From NCBI GenBank assembly GCA_020744425.1, contig JAGMUV010000035.1, forward strand, positions 515,118-579,117: 64,000 nt of DNA. Direction: 5' to 3'. Of this stretch, positions 1 through 10,740 are shown in pieces. The position numbers were made by a program, and so were the translations under genes. Origin of the DNA: Dactylonectria macrodidyma (lineage: Eukaryota > Ascomycota > Sordariomycetes > Hypocreales > Nectriaceae). Every line of letters starts with the position of its first letter. Position 1 is the first letter of the stretch. A model generated the notes under the pieces. It searched no databases, was not told the origin of the DNA, and saw nothing but the letters and a program-made list of their open reading frames with translations.

Positions 1-962
1 TGATCCACATCTGAAAAGCTTAGAATGCTCATACTTTGCTGCACGCCGAGTGCATTGAGCGGGTAATATTGGCTCGCGGTGGTTATCTCTGTAGCCTGTG
101 TGTTGTTTGGTGCTATGAGCGGTTGCGCTGGTACAGGTTTTAGTTGCTGTTCTTGTTGCGGCCTCCTTTTCTGACGTCGTGGAGCATTAGATGGCAACTG
201 GGAACTGGCTGGAGGGGTCCCAACGGCAACCAGTGGTCTTTGCTGTTGGGCTTGTCTCCGTTGCCTCCAGTTTCTTTCCCGGGCATCTTTCCGCCTTGAT
301 GCACGAGAAGTTCGCGGTTTGCCTCTTGATCTTGGAGGCACCTGTATTGGTGTCGTACTCCTTGGCGGCGGTCGACTCATCCGGCTTTCAGGTCCCCGTA
401 TTTGAGTATTGATGGTGTCGGCTTGGTATGCACTTGGCTGATGTTCCTGCACCCGGTTTCCTTCTCCAACATCTCTCCGCCTTGGTACACGAGAACCTCG
501 CGGTCTGCCTCTTTTTCTTGGAGGCACTTGTATCGGCGTCGTGCTCCCTGGTGGTGGCCGACTCATCCAGTTTCCTGCCGCCTGTGTTTGCGCATTGGCA
601 TTGTCGATTTGATTTACACTTGATCGGTATTGTTGGTGATTACCTGGTTTGCTTGATTGGCCAGTTGATTGTGATCCCTCTAGTGCCGGGTCTATAGGTA
701 CGGTTTCTGGAAAATCACCAGGTGTACTCGGTTGGACAGTAGCGTGTGACTTCCTTAATGCCAGGCCCACAGGCTGCACATCCGGAACACGATCGGATAT
801 GCTTGGTTGGACAGTAGAATGTGATTCTCTTGGTGTTGCGTTTGTATTCCAGTTTGTCGCACCAAAAATATCATTGTATGTCTTCAGCCCGACACTGCTG
901 ACTGTGCCGCCAGGCGTTTGACCACGCAACCTTTCAAGTAGAGCAGATAATGACGGATCCAT
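1..962 (-). CDS. Helitron Rep/helicase, N-terminal part (left copy, partial)
   Basis: This is the first 320 or so codons of a Helitron RepHel protein, starting at the ATG whose complement is 960-962 and continuing past position 1. It matches the first 962 bases of the gene at 57580 with no difference that I noticed. The visible part is the low-complexity N-terminus: three imperfect copies of a Ser/Thr-Val-Gln-Pro-Ser motif near residues 45-105. Two copies of a longer module follow, each ending in a basic AT-hook-like stretch (RKRGRPRGSR near residue 149 and RSRGKPRTSR near residue 211). Such a tail probably binds AT-rich DNA. The catalytic HUH and helicase domains lie outside the window on this side, so whether this copy is intact cannot be judged. 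Confidence 0.82.
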   Translation of the reverse strand, partial: MDPSLSALLERLRGQTPGGTVSSVGLKTYNDIFGATNWNTNATPRESHSTVQPSISDRVPDVQPVGLALRKSHATVQPSTPGDFPETVPIDPALEGSQSTGQSSKPGNHQQYRSSVNQIDNANAQTQAAGNWMSRPPPGSTTPIQVPPRKRGRPRGSRVPRRRDVGEGNRVQEHQPSAYQADTINTQIRGPESRMSRPPPRSTTPIQVPPRSRGKPRTSRASRRKDARERNWRQRRQAQQQRPLVAVGTPPASSQLPSNAPRRQKRRPQQEQQLKPVPAQPLIAPNNTQATEITTASQYYPLNALGVQQSMSILSFSDVD

Positions 963-1310
963 TACAAGATAGGATACGTACGAATATTCTTAGGGTGTTT
1001 AATTAGGGTGTTTAATCATATGTATTAAGCCAAATAGTATTATAAATATGAATGATAAAGGTTGATACCATTCACAATGCTGTTTTGTGATCGGTACATT
1101 TTGGGGCAGATTTCGATTCTCCCACACCAGCCGGTCCTACTCTGCTCTTGATCCAATTCTATCCCGATACTCCCACGTCATCTTTATCTCTATTATACCT
1201 ATCAAACTATATGATAATATCGTCTATCGTCATTGTCTTGACCCTCCTACCAATAAATAAAAGGTCTATCCCACCACGGTCTTCTTTACTCTTCCAATTT
1301 CATCCCAATA

Positions 1311-1730
1311 TCGGACTTGATTATTCATCCCGTCATCTACTCGGAGCATCATCACACCGACATACCAATAGAGCATCATATTCCTCCACCCTCTTACTTT
1401 CGTGATGATTAACTTCGGGCTTGATTATTCATTCCATCATCCACTCGGAGCATTATCACACCGGCATACCAGTAGAGCATCATACTCCTACACCTTCTTA
1501 TTCTTCTAACATTAATAACATCGGGCTTGATTATTCATCCCATTATCTGGTCGGAGCATCATCACACCGGCATACCAGTAGAGCATCATACTCCTACACC
1601 CTCTTATTCTTCTAACATTAATAACATCGGGCTTCATTATTTATCCCATTATCTAGTCGGAATGCTATTACACCGGTATACCAGTACGGCATCATACTCC
1701 CCCACCCTCTTATTCATATGGTCGCTGCAG
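1311..1730. repeat. Four tandem copies of a ~106-bp repeat
   Basis: Units begin at 1311, 1415, 1521 and 1627 (spacing 104, 106 and 106). Each starts with TCGGRCTTSATTATT and includes CACACCGGCATACCAGTAGAG or a close variant. Units 2 and 3 are most alike; units 1 and 4 are more diverged. The array lies between two divergently transcribed Helitron genes, so it may be regulatory. The inverted copy is at 56807-57231. Confidence 0.9.
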
Positions 1731-2347
1731 TATTGATATACCAATAGATCAAAATATCCCTTCACCCTCTTTCGTTGTAATGGTAACATCGATGGGCACT
1801 TATGTGATTGATATAATACACACCACGTTATTTCATCTACCTATCAAATACTGCTCAGCTCTCATACTTTCTTTTTTTTCTTCTTTTTTCATGCATTAAT
1901 TTCTTAGTCAATCCTTTGTAATCATAGAAGAAGCAATTCTGTTCAACAGCTACGTTGATTGATCAATTCCGCTGTGCAAGTATCCACTTGACAGGCATCA
2001 AGGTTCTTACCTCAAGACGCTTTACTGCGATCGGCGACATGTGCTGACGTTTTGGCCAATCCTTTGTACTCATGGAAAAGGCAGATCTGTTCACCATCTA
2101 TCTTAATTGATCAATTCAATTGTGCGAGTATCCACATCGACAGGGATAGTAGCTCTTGGCTGAAAATGTTGGATGGAGATCGGCGATGCCACATCCTCTC
2201 TGCGCAATGAAATACAGTATCTTTACCAAGTGGTATCAATCTTCGCATTGTATATACTATATCATTTAATCGATTATAAATATCAGATGTGTTTCTTCTT
2301 TCTTCTGTACATTTGCATGCCAATCTTACAGGCTTATCTTACAATTA

Positions 2348-2385
<38 letters not shown>

Positions 2386-2386
2386 A
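2348..2386. repeat. CT/CA compound microsatellite
   Basis: An uninterrupted (CT)n tract of about 12 units is followed by a (CA)n tract of about 7 units. It lies roughly 65 bp upstream of the accessory-gene start codon and probably falls in its 5' leader. Confidence 0.85.
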
Positions 2387-2450
2387 AGTCGTAATCTTAA
2401 CTGCTCTCCCATTTTTTTTTTTTGTGAAACATTTGCTAGTTCAATATATC

Positions 2451-3975
2451 ATGTCTTCATCTACTTCTACCTCAAATTCTACCTCAACTTCCACTCTTAG
2501 CGGCCATCCCCCTCCGCGCATGCCTCATGACTCTCCGAAAAACCTTGGTAGTGACATGACCATGTCCTTTTTTGGTCACGCTGGATACCCCAACGCGGTT
2601 TCCTACATCAGATGAGCAACTTATAAAGAGCCTTAATGTTGAAGCTCTTGGCAGAGCTTTTCTTCCACCCCCTCCCTATATGACACTGCCTGAATATTCT
2701 GTGCTGCGTCCTGAAGGGTATCGATCCCCTGATCCACTGCCGATCTACTTTAGTCTCAACCTCTCTGTCTATAACCAGCAGATTGTTGATTCGGAGTGGC
2801 AGAATCAGTGGTTCCATTTCACTGGCAAAGTACACCCCTACGCACTGGAGTGGGTGCTACGGGAGCCTGATGTTTTCACCGATGAAGATGGTGATGGCGA
2901 AGTGTACAAGGTTCCAGTTGTTCTCATACGCGACTTTGGATACCAAGCGTAAGCAGACTTATCATTTCCCCTTAGCTCGAGTTCCACTATCGCGCTTGCC
3001 ACTAATGTAACTATCAGCCTTGACCCACGAACTCTTTGCAATAGTGAGGGCTTTCCACTTATCCAACCGGTTGTTTCTTTGACGGGGCAGGTTCTCGGGA
3101 CTGGTCAAACCCACTTGATCAAGGATTCTGTCCCGATGTTGGATGATGCGCAGCTGAGATGCTGTGCATTTATCCAGTGCTGTACCTACATCACGCCGGG
3201 CCAGCTATCAAAGAGTCCTTTCAAAGGCTTCCACCCCTTTCAAGTTTTTATTCTCTTTCCTATTCGCGCTTTACCATTCTCTCTCCTCTGCAAGAAGATG
3301 GCAGATAGGAAAGATACACAGTTTGTTCCGGGTGTTCCCTTCAACTGCGTCGGCAAGATAGTTGGCCTGCTTGACCATCGTCTTATGGCGACTGCCCCTC
3401 CAGTTGATGAGAAGGACTATGTATTCATCGTCGTTCCCGACTCTTGGACGTTTCCAGACAAGAGCACGCCACCTGCACCTGCCGCTAACACAGTCTCCCC
3501 CTCCAAAACCGAACCTGGCCCATCCCAAGCTGGCGGCTTCGCAGCAGCGAGGTCTATGTTCAAGTCTCCCTCAAAGAAATCTTCACAGGTGCAACAGTCA
3601 CGCTCACAATCATCACAATCGCCGCAGCGAGGTCCATCCCAACAACCCGTTACTCCATCTCAGAACAAAAGGCCCGCAATCTCCGCATCTCCATCGTCTC
3701 AGTCAAGTTCGAACAACCCCGCCCCCAAGAGACTCAGGGGGTCTACTGTAACTACCGAAACATCTCCAATCATTGCAGGGTCGCCGGTCTCCCCTTTAAC
3801 ATCCGTAGACTCTGATGAAAATGATAATCATGAAGAAGGTGAAGCGAAGGAAAACGAGGACTCTCCATCACCTAACATATCTGCCACACTCCGATCCTCC
3901 GTTCGTCCTAATATGAGGTCATCAACTACCGAACCAGGTGGCAAGAACAAGAGGCATCCGACCAAGAGACTATAA
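2451..3975 (+). CDS. Helitron-borne accessory protein of unknown function (left copy)
   Basis: The three-exon gene model is 2451-2547, 2612-2948 and 3018-3975, with introns of 64 and 69 nt and GT-AG borders. Splicing gives one open frame of 463 aa. The N-terminus is Ser/Thr-rich and low in complexity. Residues of about 33-240 look like a folded domain rich in beta-type hydrophobic patterning, with patches such as PVVSLTGQVLG, FNCVGKIVGLLDHRLM and DYVFIVVPD, loosely like an OB-fold. The C-terminal 180 residues are Ser/Pro/Gln-rich with basic ends (APKRLRG, NKRHPTKRL) that could be nuclear signals. The gene diverges from RepHel inside the element and is duplicated intact at 54566-56090. A DNA-binding helper of transposition is an inference; I do not recognise a named family. 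The start was chosen because it is the first ATG giving a clean splice to exon 2. Confidence 0.72.
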
Positions 3976-4858
3976 GTAGCATAGTATAGTGATAGTGTGT
4001 GGTATTCTGGGCTGTTGTACTGGGTTTGGAAAACTTACAGATTGATATGTGGGGGAAATAAGAGTGTGGTTTCAACACCAGTGCGAGTGATAAAGTCCAA
4101 TGATCTCAACACCAGGACATCTTGGCATGCCAGCTTCTTATACTCAAATTGACAATTTTCCCTCTTTGGTATGGCGTCTGATTGGTCTCTGCTAGTCTCA
4201 GTCCCCTGATCCCTGTCTCAATTATTGACCCTCACCCTATTCGCTAGGTCTCTTAGTTCCGCATTAAGCTCTTCAAATCGTGCCACTCAGAATAGTGCCT
4301 GCTCCTCAAAGCCTGCTGCGTACGTCTTATTGGCTACGCAAAATAAAGGTAACACACACACGCGCCCTATTGGCCAAGTCTCTTCATCCACCACCCAGAG
4401 CCGACCACTTAAAACCACGCCCTCTTCTCAACACGTGCAGCAACCCACTAGTAAAACAGCCATACAGGCTCTTGTTGCAAGCTTCGTACCGAAAGGCTAC
4501 TCAGCGCAAGGGAGCCGCCAACTTGCCCATCACGCCCAGCTTCCAAATTCCAACGTCCCCCGGCGGACGTGCGCCTTCCCCTGTTGAGAAAGAAAAGGAG
4601 ATCCTTCTGGGCGAACTCATTTCATTCAGAGAATGGACCAATCAGGGTGCGCCATTGTTATAACTTGCCCTCTTATGGTTAGACACCCTTGGCAGCTTAC
4701 CCGATTCGGTAACTTAGTCGAGTAACTCGAAGTTGACTCGAGTAAGCCAAAAAGGCTTACTTTTGGTTGGTCGGGGGAGGCGTTACTCGTGGTTGCTCGT
4801 TACGTAATCAAGCAACCTCAACCAACCAAGTCAAGCAAGTTGGTTGTTGGACACACTG
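3976..4858. other. Helitron non-coding terminal region
   Basis: About 880 bp lies between the accessory gene and the element terminus. It contains a 168-bp segment (4285-4452) found in opposite orientation in another copy, overlapping fortuitous ORFs (4225-4663) that I do not accept as genes, and a structured end (about 4680-4858). That end has many TTACTCG/CGAGTAA words, a perfect hairpin GTAAGCC-AAAAA-GGCTTAC, and a final hairpin CAACCAAC ... GTTGGTTG before CACACTG. Confidence 0.65.
4285..4452. repeat. 168-bp segment present in the opposite orientation at 52169-52336
   Basis: The segment runs from ACTCAGAATAG to CCCACTAGT. Its flanks (CGTGCC before, AAAACAG after) are the same in the 52-kb copy, but the segment between them is reverse-complemented there and has the same length. 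The segment ends are ACT and AGT. Confidence 0.85.
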
Positions 4859-7491
4859 TCGGCGAGGGTCATCACCAGTTACGGCGAAGGGCTCTAGCCA
4901 CTACTTGCAAGATAACTAGTGATATACCGTAGAAACTCGAGAAATTCAGCCTCTTGGCAAAGTGGATACAGTCAGACACACGACTGACCAATGGCTGCTC
5001 TGGATATAAGGAGGAGATAAAAACAGCTTCTGCATGTGTAATTGGGTTGATTATGGGCGTGGCTGCGCACTAGGGGCTTAAACGTGCATAGTGGAGCAAA
5101 AACCCACTTTGCCAAGAGGCTGAATTTCTCGAGTTTCTACGGTATCAGCACACGGGTCACAGTAGGGGCGGATCGACGAATCAGTTATTGAGAGTGTCGC
5201 AGCGACAACCGGTCTATGAAGACTCTGGCGTCTAGGAAGAACTCGTCGAAAGTTTGGCTTTCCTCTCAAAGAAATCGACAGCACAGATCAAAGGACGACC
5301 CCTGCTAGTGGTGCTGTTGTCGGTATTCCTTTTGAGTGCCACCGTTTTGGGACAAGGGAACTACTGAGACGGTTCGTCTTCTATGGTGCGCTAGCATCTT
5401 GAGCCGAGCGACGGTTGTCAGAATGGAGAAAAGCCTATGTACCTAAGCACCTGTACCTCTGTGATGGGGCTCTTACTTTTGGTACTTGGCGCAGTGGTTT
5501 TCCGTTTGACAGCGGTTGTTCTCGCCTTACCTTGCTGCCCCACATCCTACCTGCATACGTGGGCCAAGAGGCTGGCAAAACCCTCTGGTCGCACAATGCT
5601 AGCTCAGCACCTGCATGGCTTCTTAGTGCAGCGAAAAATGCCGTTTGCGGCTTTTCGCCACCCGGGCTTGGGGCCGTGGCGCGGGGCGGGGGGGGAGTGG
5701 GGAGAGGGGGTTAAGAGGCTAGACTGGTGTGGGTGGTCGGGAACAGTCAAATTTGGAGCAGATCACAGCGCCTGGTGGGTCTGGCCTCGGCAGTGTGGGG
5801 TGTCAATGCACACGGGACCAGGGAACGAAATGATGGATAGATCGAGGCGCAAATCAGCAGCCCAAGATTGGGGAGAGAGGCGTCGATAGATGAGGCGATC
5901 TTTGGTCATTAGCGCAAACCATGCCATGGCCAGTCAAGGGCAACTCTGACGAAACCCAAGCCCCACAAACCCATCATCAGGTGCCATGAGTTGGTCGATC
6001 CATTCTTAGTGGTTATTAGGATGTGTCGCACTGAACGTGCTTAAAGGGTTAAAGTGAATATGATGAGCAGCAGCAGTTGTGTTTATTGTTGTTGTTGGAT
6101 AACGTACGGCACATTCGATTCAGGGATTAATGCTCAATAAGGTGTGGATCCTGAATCTGTTCATTGTCTTGTCTAGGATGCCTCCGGCCCCCTCTTTTCT
6201 CGAGAGGGGTTTTATGTCATCTCACCCCCCCTTTCTGACTAAGGTCAGGATATCGATCTATCAGAGGTTTCGTTATACAGGGTCACAATCCAACAGTTGT
6301 CTAAAGTGCGGGGTACTCCATCCTACAGATTTTACTTGAAGCACACAGTTTGATTACTCAGTGCCGTAGTTTCCTGAGGCTCGTTGAGATCATGCCTGAC
6401 TTGCGACAGGATGCTTGGCCGCATGTGTGCGCGCTGCGACATGTCCTGGTTGCGTGCGTAGAAACGGTGCCTTTGACAGCGTCTTAACGCGATCCAGCCC
6501 TTGTCCATCTCGACTCATCAAACTTACCGCCTCCCGACCTGAATCAAGCTACATATCCAACAGTTAGATCGAGAAGCTCCCATCAGTCAGTCCCAACGGC
6601 GGACTGGCTCCGAATCTCAAATCATCCCATCCATTGTCAACCGACAGCCACAGAATGAGACTCGGGGTTTCGATAGCCCAAAGACCCGTATCGGCTTGGT
6701 TGCCGTTTTAACGCTGGGCGACGGACCCCACTCCAAGCACCATGGCTCATGAAGCAGTTGCTGATGGGATAGGAATAGCTCGTGATAAGCGAAGACCAGT
6801 ATTCAGCGACTGTTCATCGTCATCGAGGAGACCTTGAGAAGATGGCTTGTTTTGGCGAGCATGTTGTGGTGATAGCGAAGGCTGAAGGCACTATCAGGAC
6901 CAGCCCCTGAATCCTTCCAATTCCCTATTTCGGAGGTGAGCGACCATGCCACCCTTGGACAGCTTGACCTGGACTCTTGCCGGACTCACTCGATTGGAAT
7001 CTTACCCCTCACACCAAGACACCAAGACCGTGGTTCGTCGTCCATCCCGTGACAGGTAAGGCCAGGAGTACAAGGCATGGTGGTTGGTTGATCAAGTCTC
7101 GGGAGTATCCGCCACAGAGAGAACAAGGCTCATGTCAGCGACAAGGCATATTCAGATCCACTCTGATGGTCCCTGTGCCGGGTTGGGCTGTAAGTCGCAG
7201 CGTCGCTTTTTGTGGCCCCGACTCGATGCGCTCGCGCACAACTACGAGCCCGCCGCCACCACCGTTGCCCTATCTGCACCAACGAGCCGACCTCGCTCGT
7301 GGTTCTTTCGCCGCCGGTTTAAACCCAGACCCAGAAGACCCAGGACCAGCCAACCCCCGTTCAGATCGCCAGCAAGTCCAGTCTCTCTTTGAGTCGGTCT
7401 TCCCCACGCTCGTCGCTCCTCAAATCCCAGCATGGTGCTTTGCTACCGATCATGATAATTCTACGTCGCCCTCCGCATCGAGACCATCATC
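4859..7491. other. No convincing gene; contains a foldback repeat
   Basis: Apart from the 42-bp inverted repeat at 4924-5145, I see no supported coding region. The open stretches at 5415-5889 have overlapping frames, G-rich low-complexity ends and no recognisable motifs. The last 500 bases must include the promoter and 5' leader of the kinase gene. Confidence 0.5.
4924..5145. repeat. Foldback element with 42-bp perfect inverted repeats
   Basis: Arm 4924-4965 is the exact reverse complement of 5104-5145 (ATACCGTAGAAACTCGAG ... CAAAGTGG), with a 138-bp spacer that has no coding potential. The arms contain CTCGAG. It could be a MITE or foldback element, or a palindrome created by local inversion. 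It lies 66 bp from the Helitron terminus. Confidence 0.85.
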
Positions 7492-9709
7492 ATGGGCAAC
7501 GGCCAAGGAAAGCCCGTCGACCTCAATGGCGAAGGTACGTGGATCCCCTGCGCCCTTGCCCGCGAGTCCCACGCGCCCTCCTGTCTCTCCCCACGTTTGT
7601 CCTGCATGGTGCGGCGTCCTTCCCCTCCCCGCCCCGGGCAATTGAGATTGTGCCATCGCAGCAGCGGGACCGCCAGATCCGACCTCGCTCACGAACCCAC
7701 GCTGACTCCCACCGCCGCAGTCAACCTCAACCACTTCCGCCTGTTGAGAGTCGTCGGCCGAGGCGCCTTTGGAAAGGTGCGCATCGTCGAGCGCAAGGAC
7801 ACCAACCTGTCCTTTGCTCTCAAGTACATCCGCAAGGATGAAGGTACGCCACCGACTCGGTCTTTTCGCGGTCCCACCCGTCCCCTCGACTTCTGTCCCA
7901 CGGTTCTCGTCTCAACGACATCCCGTCCTTCTGCCTCAAAGCCCCGTCTCCTTAGGTTGCGCAACGTGTTTGCTCCGGCGCTGACTACCATGCCATGACT
8001 GCAGTCGTACGATCCAAGAGCGTACGAAACATCATCCGCGAGCGGCGGATGCTCGAATACCTCAACCACCCCTTCATTTGCAACTTGAGATACAGCTTCC
8101 AGGATATCGAGTACATGTATGACCCCACCAATACTCTGCCGAGGCGTACCATGCTTGTGGCTAACACGCAATGACAGGTACCTTGTGGTCGACTTGATGA
8201 CCGGCGGTGATTTGCGATTCCACATCTCCAGAAAGACCTTCACCGAGGAGGCGGTCAGGTTCTGGATCGCCGAGCTGGGGTGCGCCCTGAGGTATATCCA
8301 CAGCCAGAGCATCATCCACAGAGATATCAAGCCCGACAACGTCCTTCTCGACGCCGACGGCCACGTCCACTTGACCGATTTTGTACCTTCCTGCCATCTC
8401 CGCCCTGCAGGTGTGCATTTGCTAACCGTGAGCTAGAATGTTGCCTCGGACGTCGTCGCTGGCAGGACTCTGACGAGCAAGTCCGGTACTCTGGCCTATC
8501 TTGCCCCCGAAGTATATGCTGGAAAGGGATATGATGTCCGTGCGGATTGGTGGTCACTGGGTGTCCTATTCTACGAGTGCATCTACAACAAGGTACGCCT
8601 CAATGGCTGCACGCTTCTCTCTGAGCAGACGGCATTGCTCTCGACCCCCTCTGCGTGCTAGATGAGCAGGACTGACTCGATGAAAGCGACCCTTTGAGGG
8701 TGACTCCAAAGGCTCGCTCAGCTCGCAAATCCAGGCCGCCAACCCCAAGTACCCCGTCGCACAGCCCCCCGTGTCGCTCGCCTGCCTCTATGCGATCGGC
8801 TCCGCCCTCGACCCCAACCGAGACACCCGCATGGGATCGACATGGAATAGCTTCGCCAATCACGAATTTTTCAAGGTCTTCGACTTTGAGCTCCTCGAGC
8901 AGAAGCGGATCGGGCCTATCTTTGTTCCCTCCTTCGACAAGACCAACTTCGACGCCACCTACGTTTTGGAAGAACTATTCTTCGAGGAAGCGCCGCTCGA
9001 GGCCCGAGCAAGACGCCAGAAGCCGAGAGAGCGGTTAAAAGACGATGCGACCGATAAGGAGATCCGCAAGGATGAGCTATATCGGATGATTGAGACCGAC
9101 TTTCGGCCGTTTGACTACACTGTGGCTGCATACAAGAAGTGAGCTGGCTGATCCTTTTGACCCTGCGCCCCGTGTGCTAACCCCAACAGGATCACTGAAG
9201 CCGCCCAAGGCCTTAATGATGAGGCGCAACCCGACCCGGACAACGCTCCTCAGACCATCACGACTGATGGGGCCACCGCCATGCCGGCAACGAATGGGGC
9301 ATACCAGTCATCACCCCTCAATCCAAGCACCAGCAACGAGAGCCGACAGGGCCGTCCCAGCCGACCAGCCCCTCCTCCGCCGTACCAGAACGACTTCCGA
9401 AACTGCCACCACCCCATTATCACGGGCCAACGAGTCACAAGTCCCACTGGGGGCGTTCGGGTGACGCTCGATGGAGGTGGTAGCTGGTCGGAGTTGGCAC
9501 GCCAGGATGCGACCCTACTGACGGATGCCAATATTGCCGCCGATAGCAAGAACGAGGGCTCAGGCGGCATGGTTGGTTTCCTGAAGAGCAAAAAAGGGCG
9601 GAACAACCGCCCGAAACCCAAGGAGAGGGGTGTGTTGGGCAAGCAAGGCGCCCGAGTTGTCATGGCTAGTTCTCACCATCTTAGACGGAGTCGCGTCTCA
9701 AGAGGGTAG
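7492..9709 (+). CDS. STK32/YANK-like AGC serine/threonine protein kinase
   Basis: The seven-exon model is 7492-7534, 7721-7843, 8005-8116, 8178-8382, 8437-8592, 8687-9138 and 9190-9709. All introns are GT-AG, giving 536 aa in one frame. The protein starts MGNGQGK, a good N-myristoylation signal, so membrane attachment is likely. Kinase landmarks are the glycine loop GRGAFGKV (about residue 27), FALKYIRK with the ATP lysine, HRDIKPDN (about 139), DFN in place of DFG (about 160), APE (about 184) and DWWSLGV. DFN and the phrases YSFQD and DLMTGGDLR are typical of the STK32/YANK branch. A long C-terminal tail is Pro/Ser-rich and ends in a basic stretch; the last dozen residues may be a non-native extension. 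Substrates are unknown. No disabling change is seen, and this looks like an ordinary expressed host gene. Confidence 0.92.
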
Positions 9710-10740
9710 GGTTCTCATAGGGACGACGAAACATCCCCAGTGCCTCGACCATGGACTTGTGCGACCTGGTAGAGTGGACAGTCAGATTGCATTTGGGCTT
9801 AACCCTAAGAGTATGATCTGATCCAAAGAAGAAGACCTCTAAGCTCTTGTGCTCCTCAAACCCAAGAGCATCCATTAGTGATCCCAAGGTTAAACGAGCT
9901 CCTGGAAGATTCTGACGTCCAACCACCCGCAACATACTAGGATCTCTTCCGACTCTTGAGGTTCGTAGAGTAATGCACTTGTAGACTCTCAATGTTGTCG
10001 CCAGGATTCTTTCCAGGGGCGTACGGGAGGTCACCTTGGTGCAAAACAGGGAAACAGGCGCGAAGGGTTTTGCTTTTTTACTTTATTTAATTCTTTCTTT
10101 TTGCCAAGTTGCGTCCAGCGGACCTAGCAGCTAGTATCGACCCCTCGTGGCGGCATTTGACGCTGGCATCAACACCAGTGCAAATTTAGCGACTCGCTAA
10201 GTTGGCAGTGAACCCGTACTTGAGCAAGCAAGGGTTATGACTCCGGTGTTAAGCCACACAACTTTTGGACCATTCGACATTGCTGGGGGAACTCATGGGC
10301 AATGTTGGTGTGGCCGGCATATTCGACGTGCCGTCTTGATGTCATATACTCATATACAGGGGTACTGTCGGCCTTTTTATTTTTTTAATTTTTTAAAAGC
10401 CATTCTGGCCCAACAGTTTTTAGCTTTCACATCTGAAATTAAGATTACGGCAGAGATAAATAATAGGGTAACTTACCCGCCTGCAGCACACTGTCTGCGT
10501 CGCCGGAAACGTCTCTTCGCTCATCGGCTGGTCTTGATCCCTCGGTGCTTCTCCCCAGAGCATCACATTTGCTTCTCGTAAATCGTTGTATACTTATTAT
10601 TCTTACCGAGTAAATTTGCCCGCCAACATCATGACCCTGACGTTGAATCGGCAGAGGGTCCTATCGTCACCCACATGGTTCTTCATTTTCGCGCACCGCC
10701 ACTAGATCAGCATTGCATGATAACGACCAACATTCGCGAC
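9710..10740. other. No supported gene
   Basis: This is intergenic sequence after the kinase. A minus-strand ORF (9681-10034) overlaps the kinase 3' end and shows no known motif. T-rich runs occur at 10060-10095 and 10376-10398. Confidence 0.5.

Larger units (their letters stand above)
963..2450. other. Helitron intergenic region between divergent genes
   Basis: This stretch separates the divergent RepHel and accessory genes. It holds a 12-nt direct repeat (GGGTGTTTAATT) at about 998-1018, four 106-bp tandem repeats (1311-1730), T-rich runs, and a CT/CA microsatellite just before the accessory start codon. I see no coding potential. It should contain both promoters. The same block is present at 56091-57579. 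Confidence 0.7.
1..4858 (-). mobile_element. Helitron, left copy (5' part, truncated by window edge)
   Basis: This is the 5' portion of a fungal Helitron reading leftwards out of the window. Base p pairs with 58542-p near the outer end and 58541-p after a one-base difference in a T-run near 1886. Homology with 53683-58541 stops abruptly at 4858, after a terminal CACACTG. It contains the start of the Rep/helicase gene (minus), an intergenic stretch with a 106-bp tandem repeat, a divergent accessory gene (plus), and about 880 bp of non-coding terminal sequence with hairpins. That homology ends exactly at the terminus suggests independent insertion of two copies of the same element rather than a segmental duplication. 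That reading is inference. Confidence 0.8.

Noticed and set aside
1311..1730. CRISPR-like array
   Set aside because: Units are contiguous 106-bp tandem repeats without unique spacers, and the genome is eukaryotic.
4225..4663. Two overlapping ORFs of 120-127 codons in the Helitron terminal region, repeated at 53878-54316
   Set aside because: The two frames overlap each other, cross the 168-bp invertible segment and show no motif. They are conserved only because the whole arm is duplicated.
5415..5889. 150-codon ORF with a hydrophobic N-terminus that could mimic a signal peptide
   Set aside because: A competing frame overlaps it, the C-terminal part is G-rich low complexity, and no family resemblance was seen.
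9681..10034. 117-codon minus-strand ORF after the kinase
   Set aside because: It overlaps the kinase 3' coding end antisense, has no ATG-to-stop context supporting a gene and no recognisable domain.
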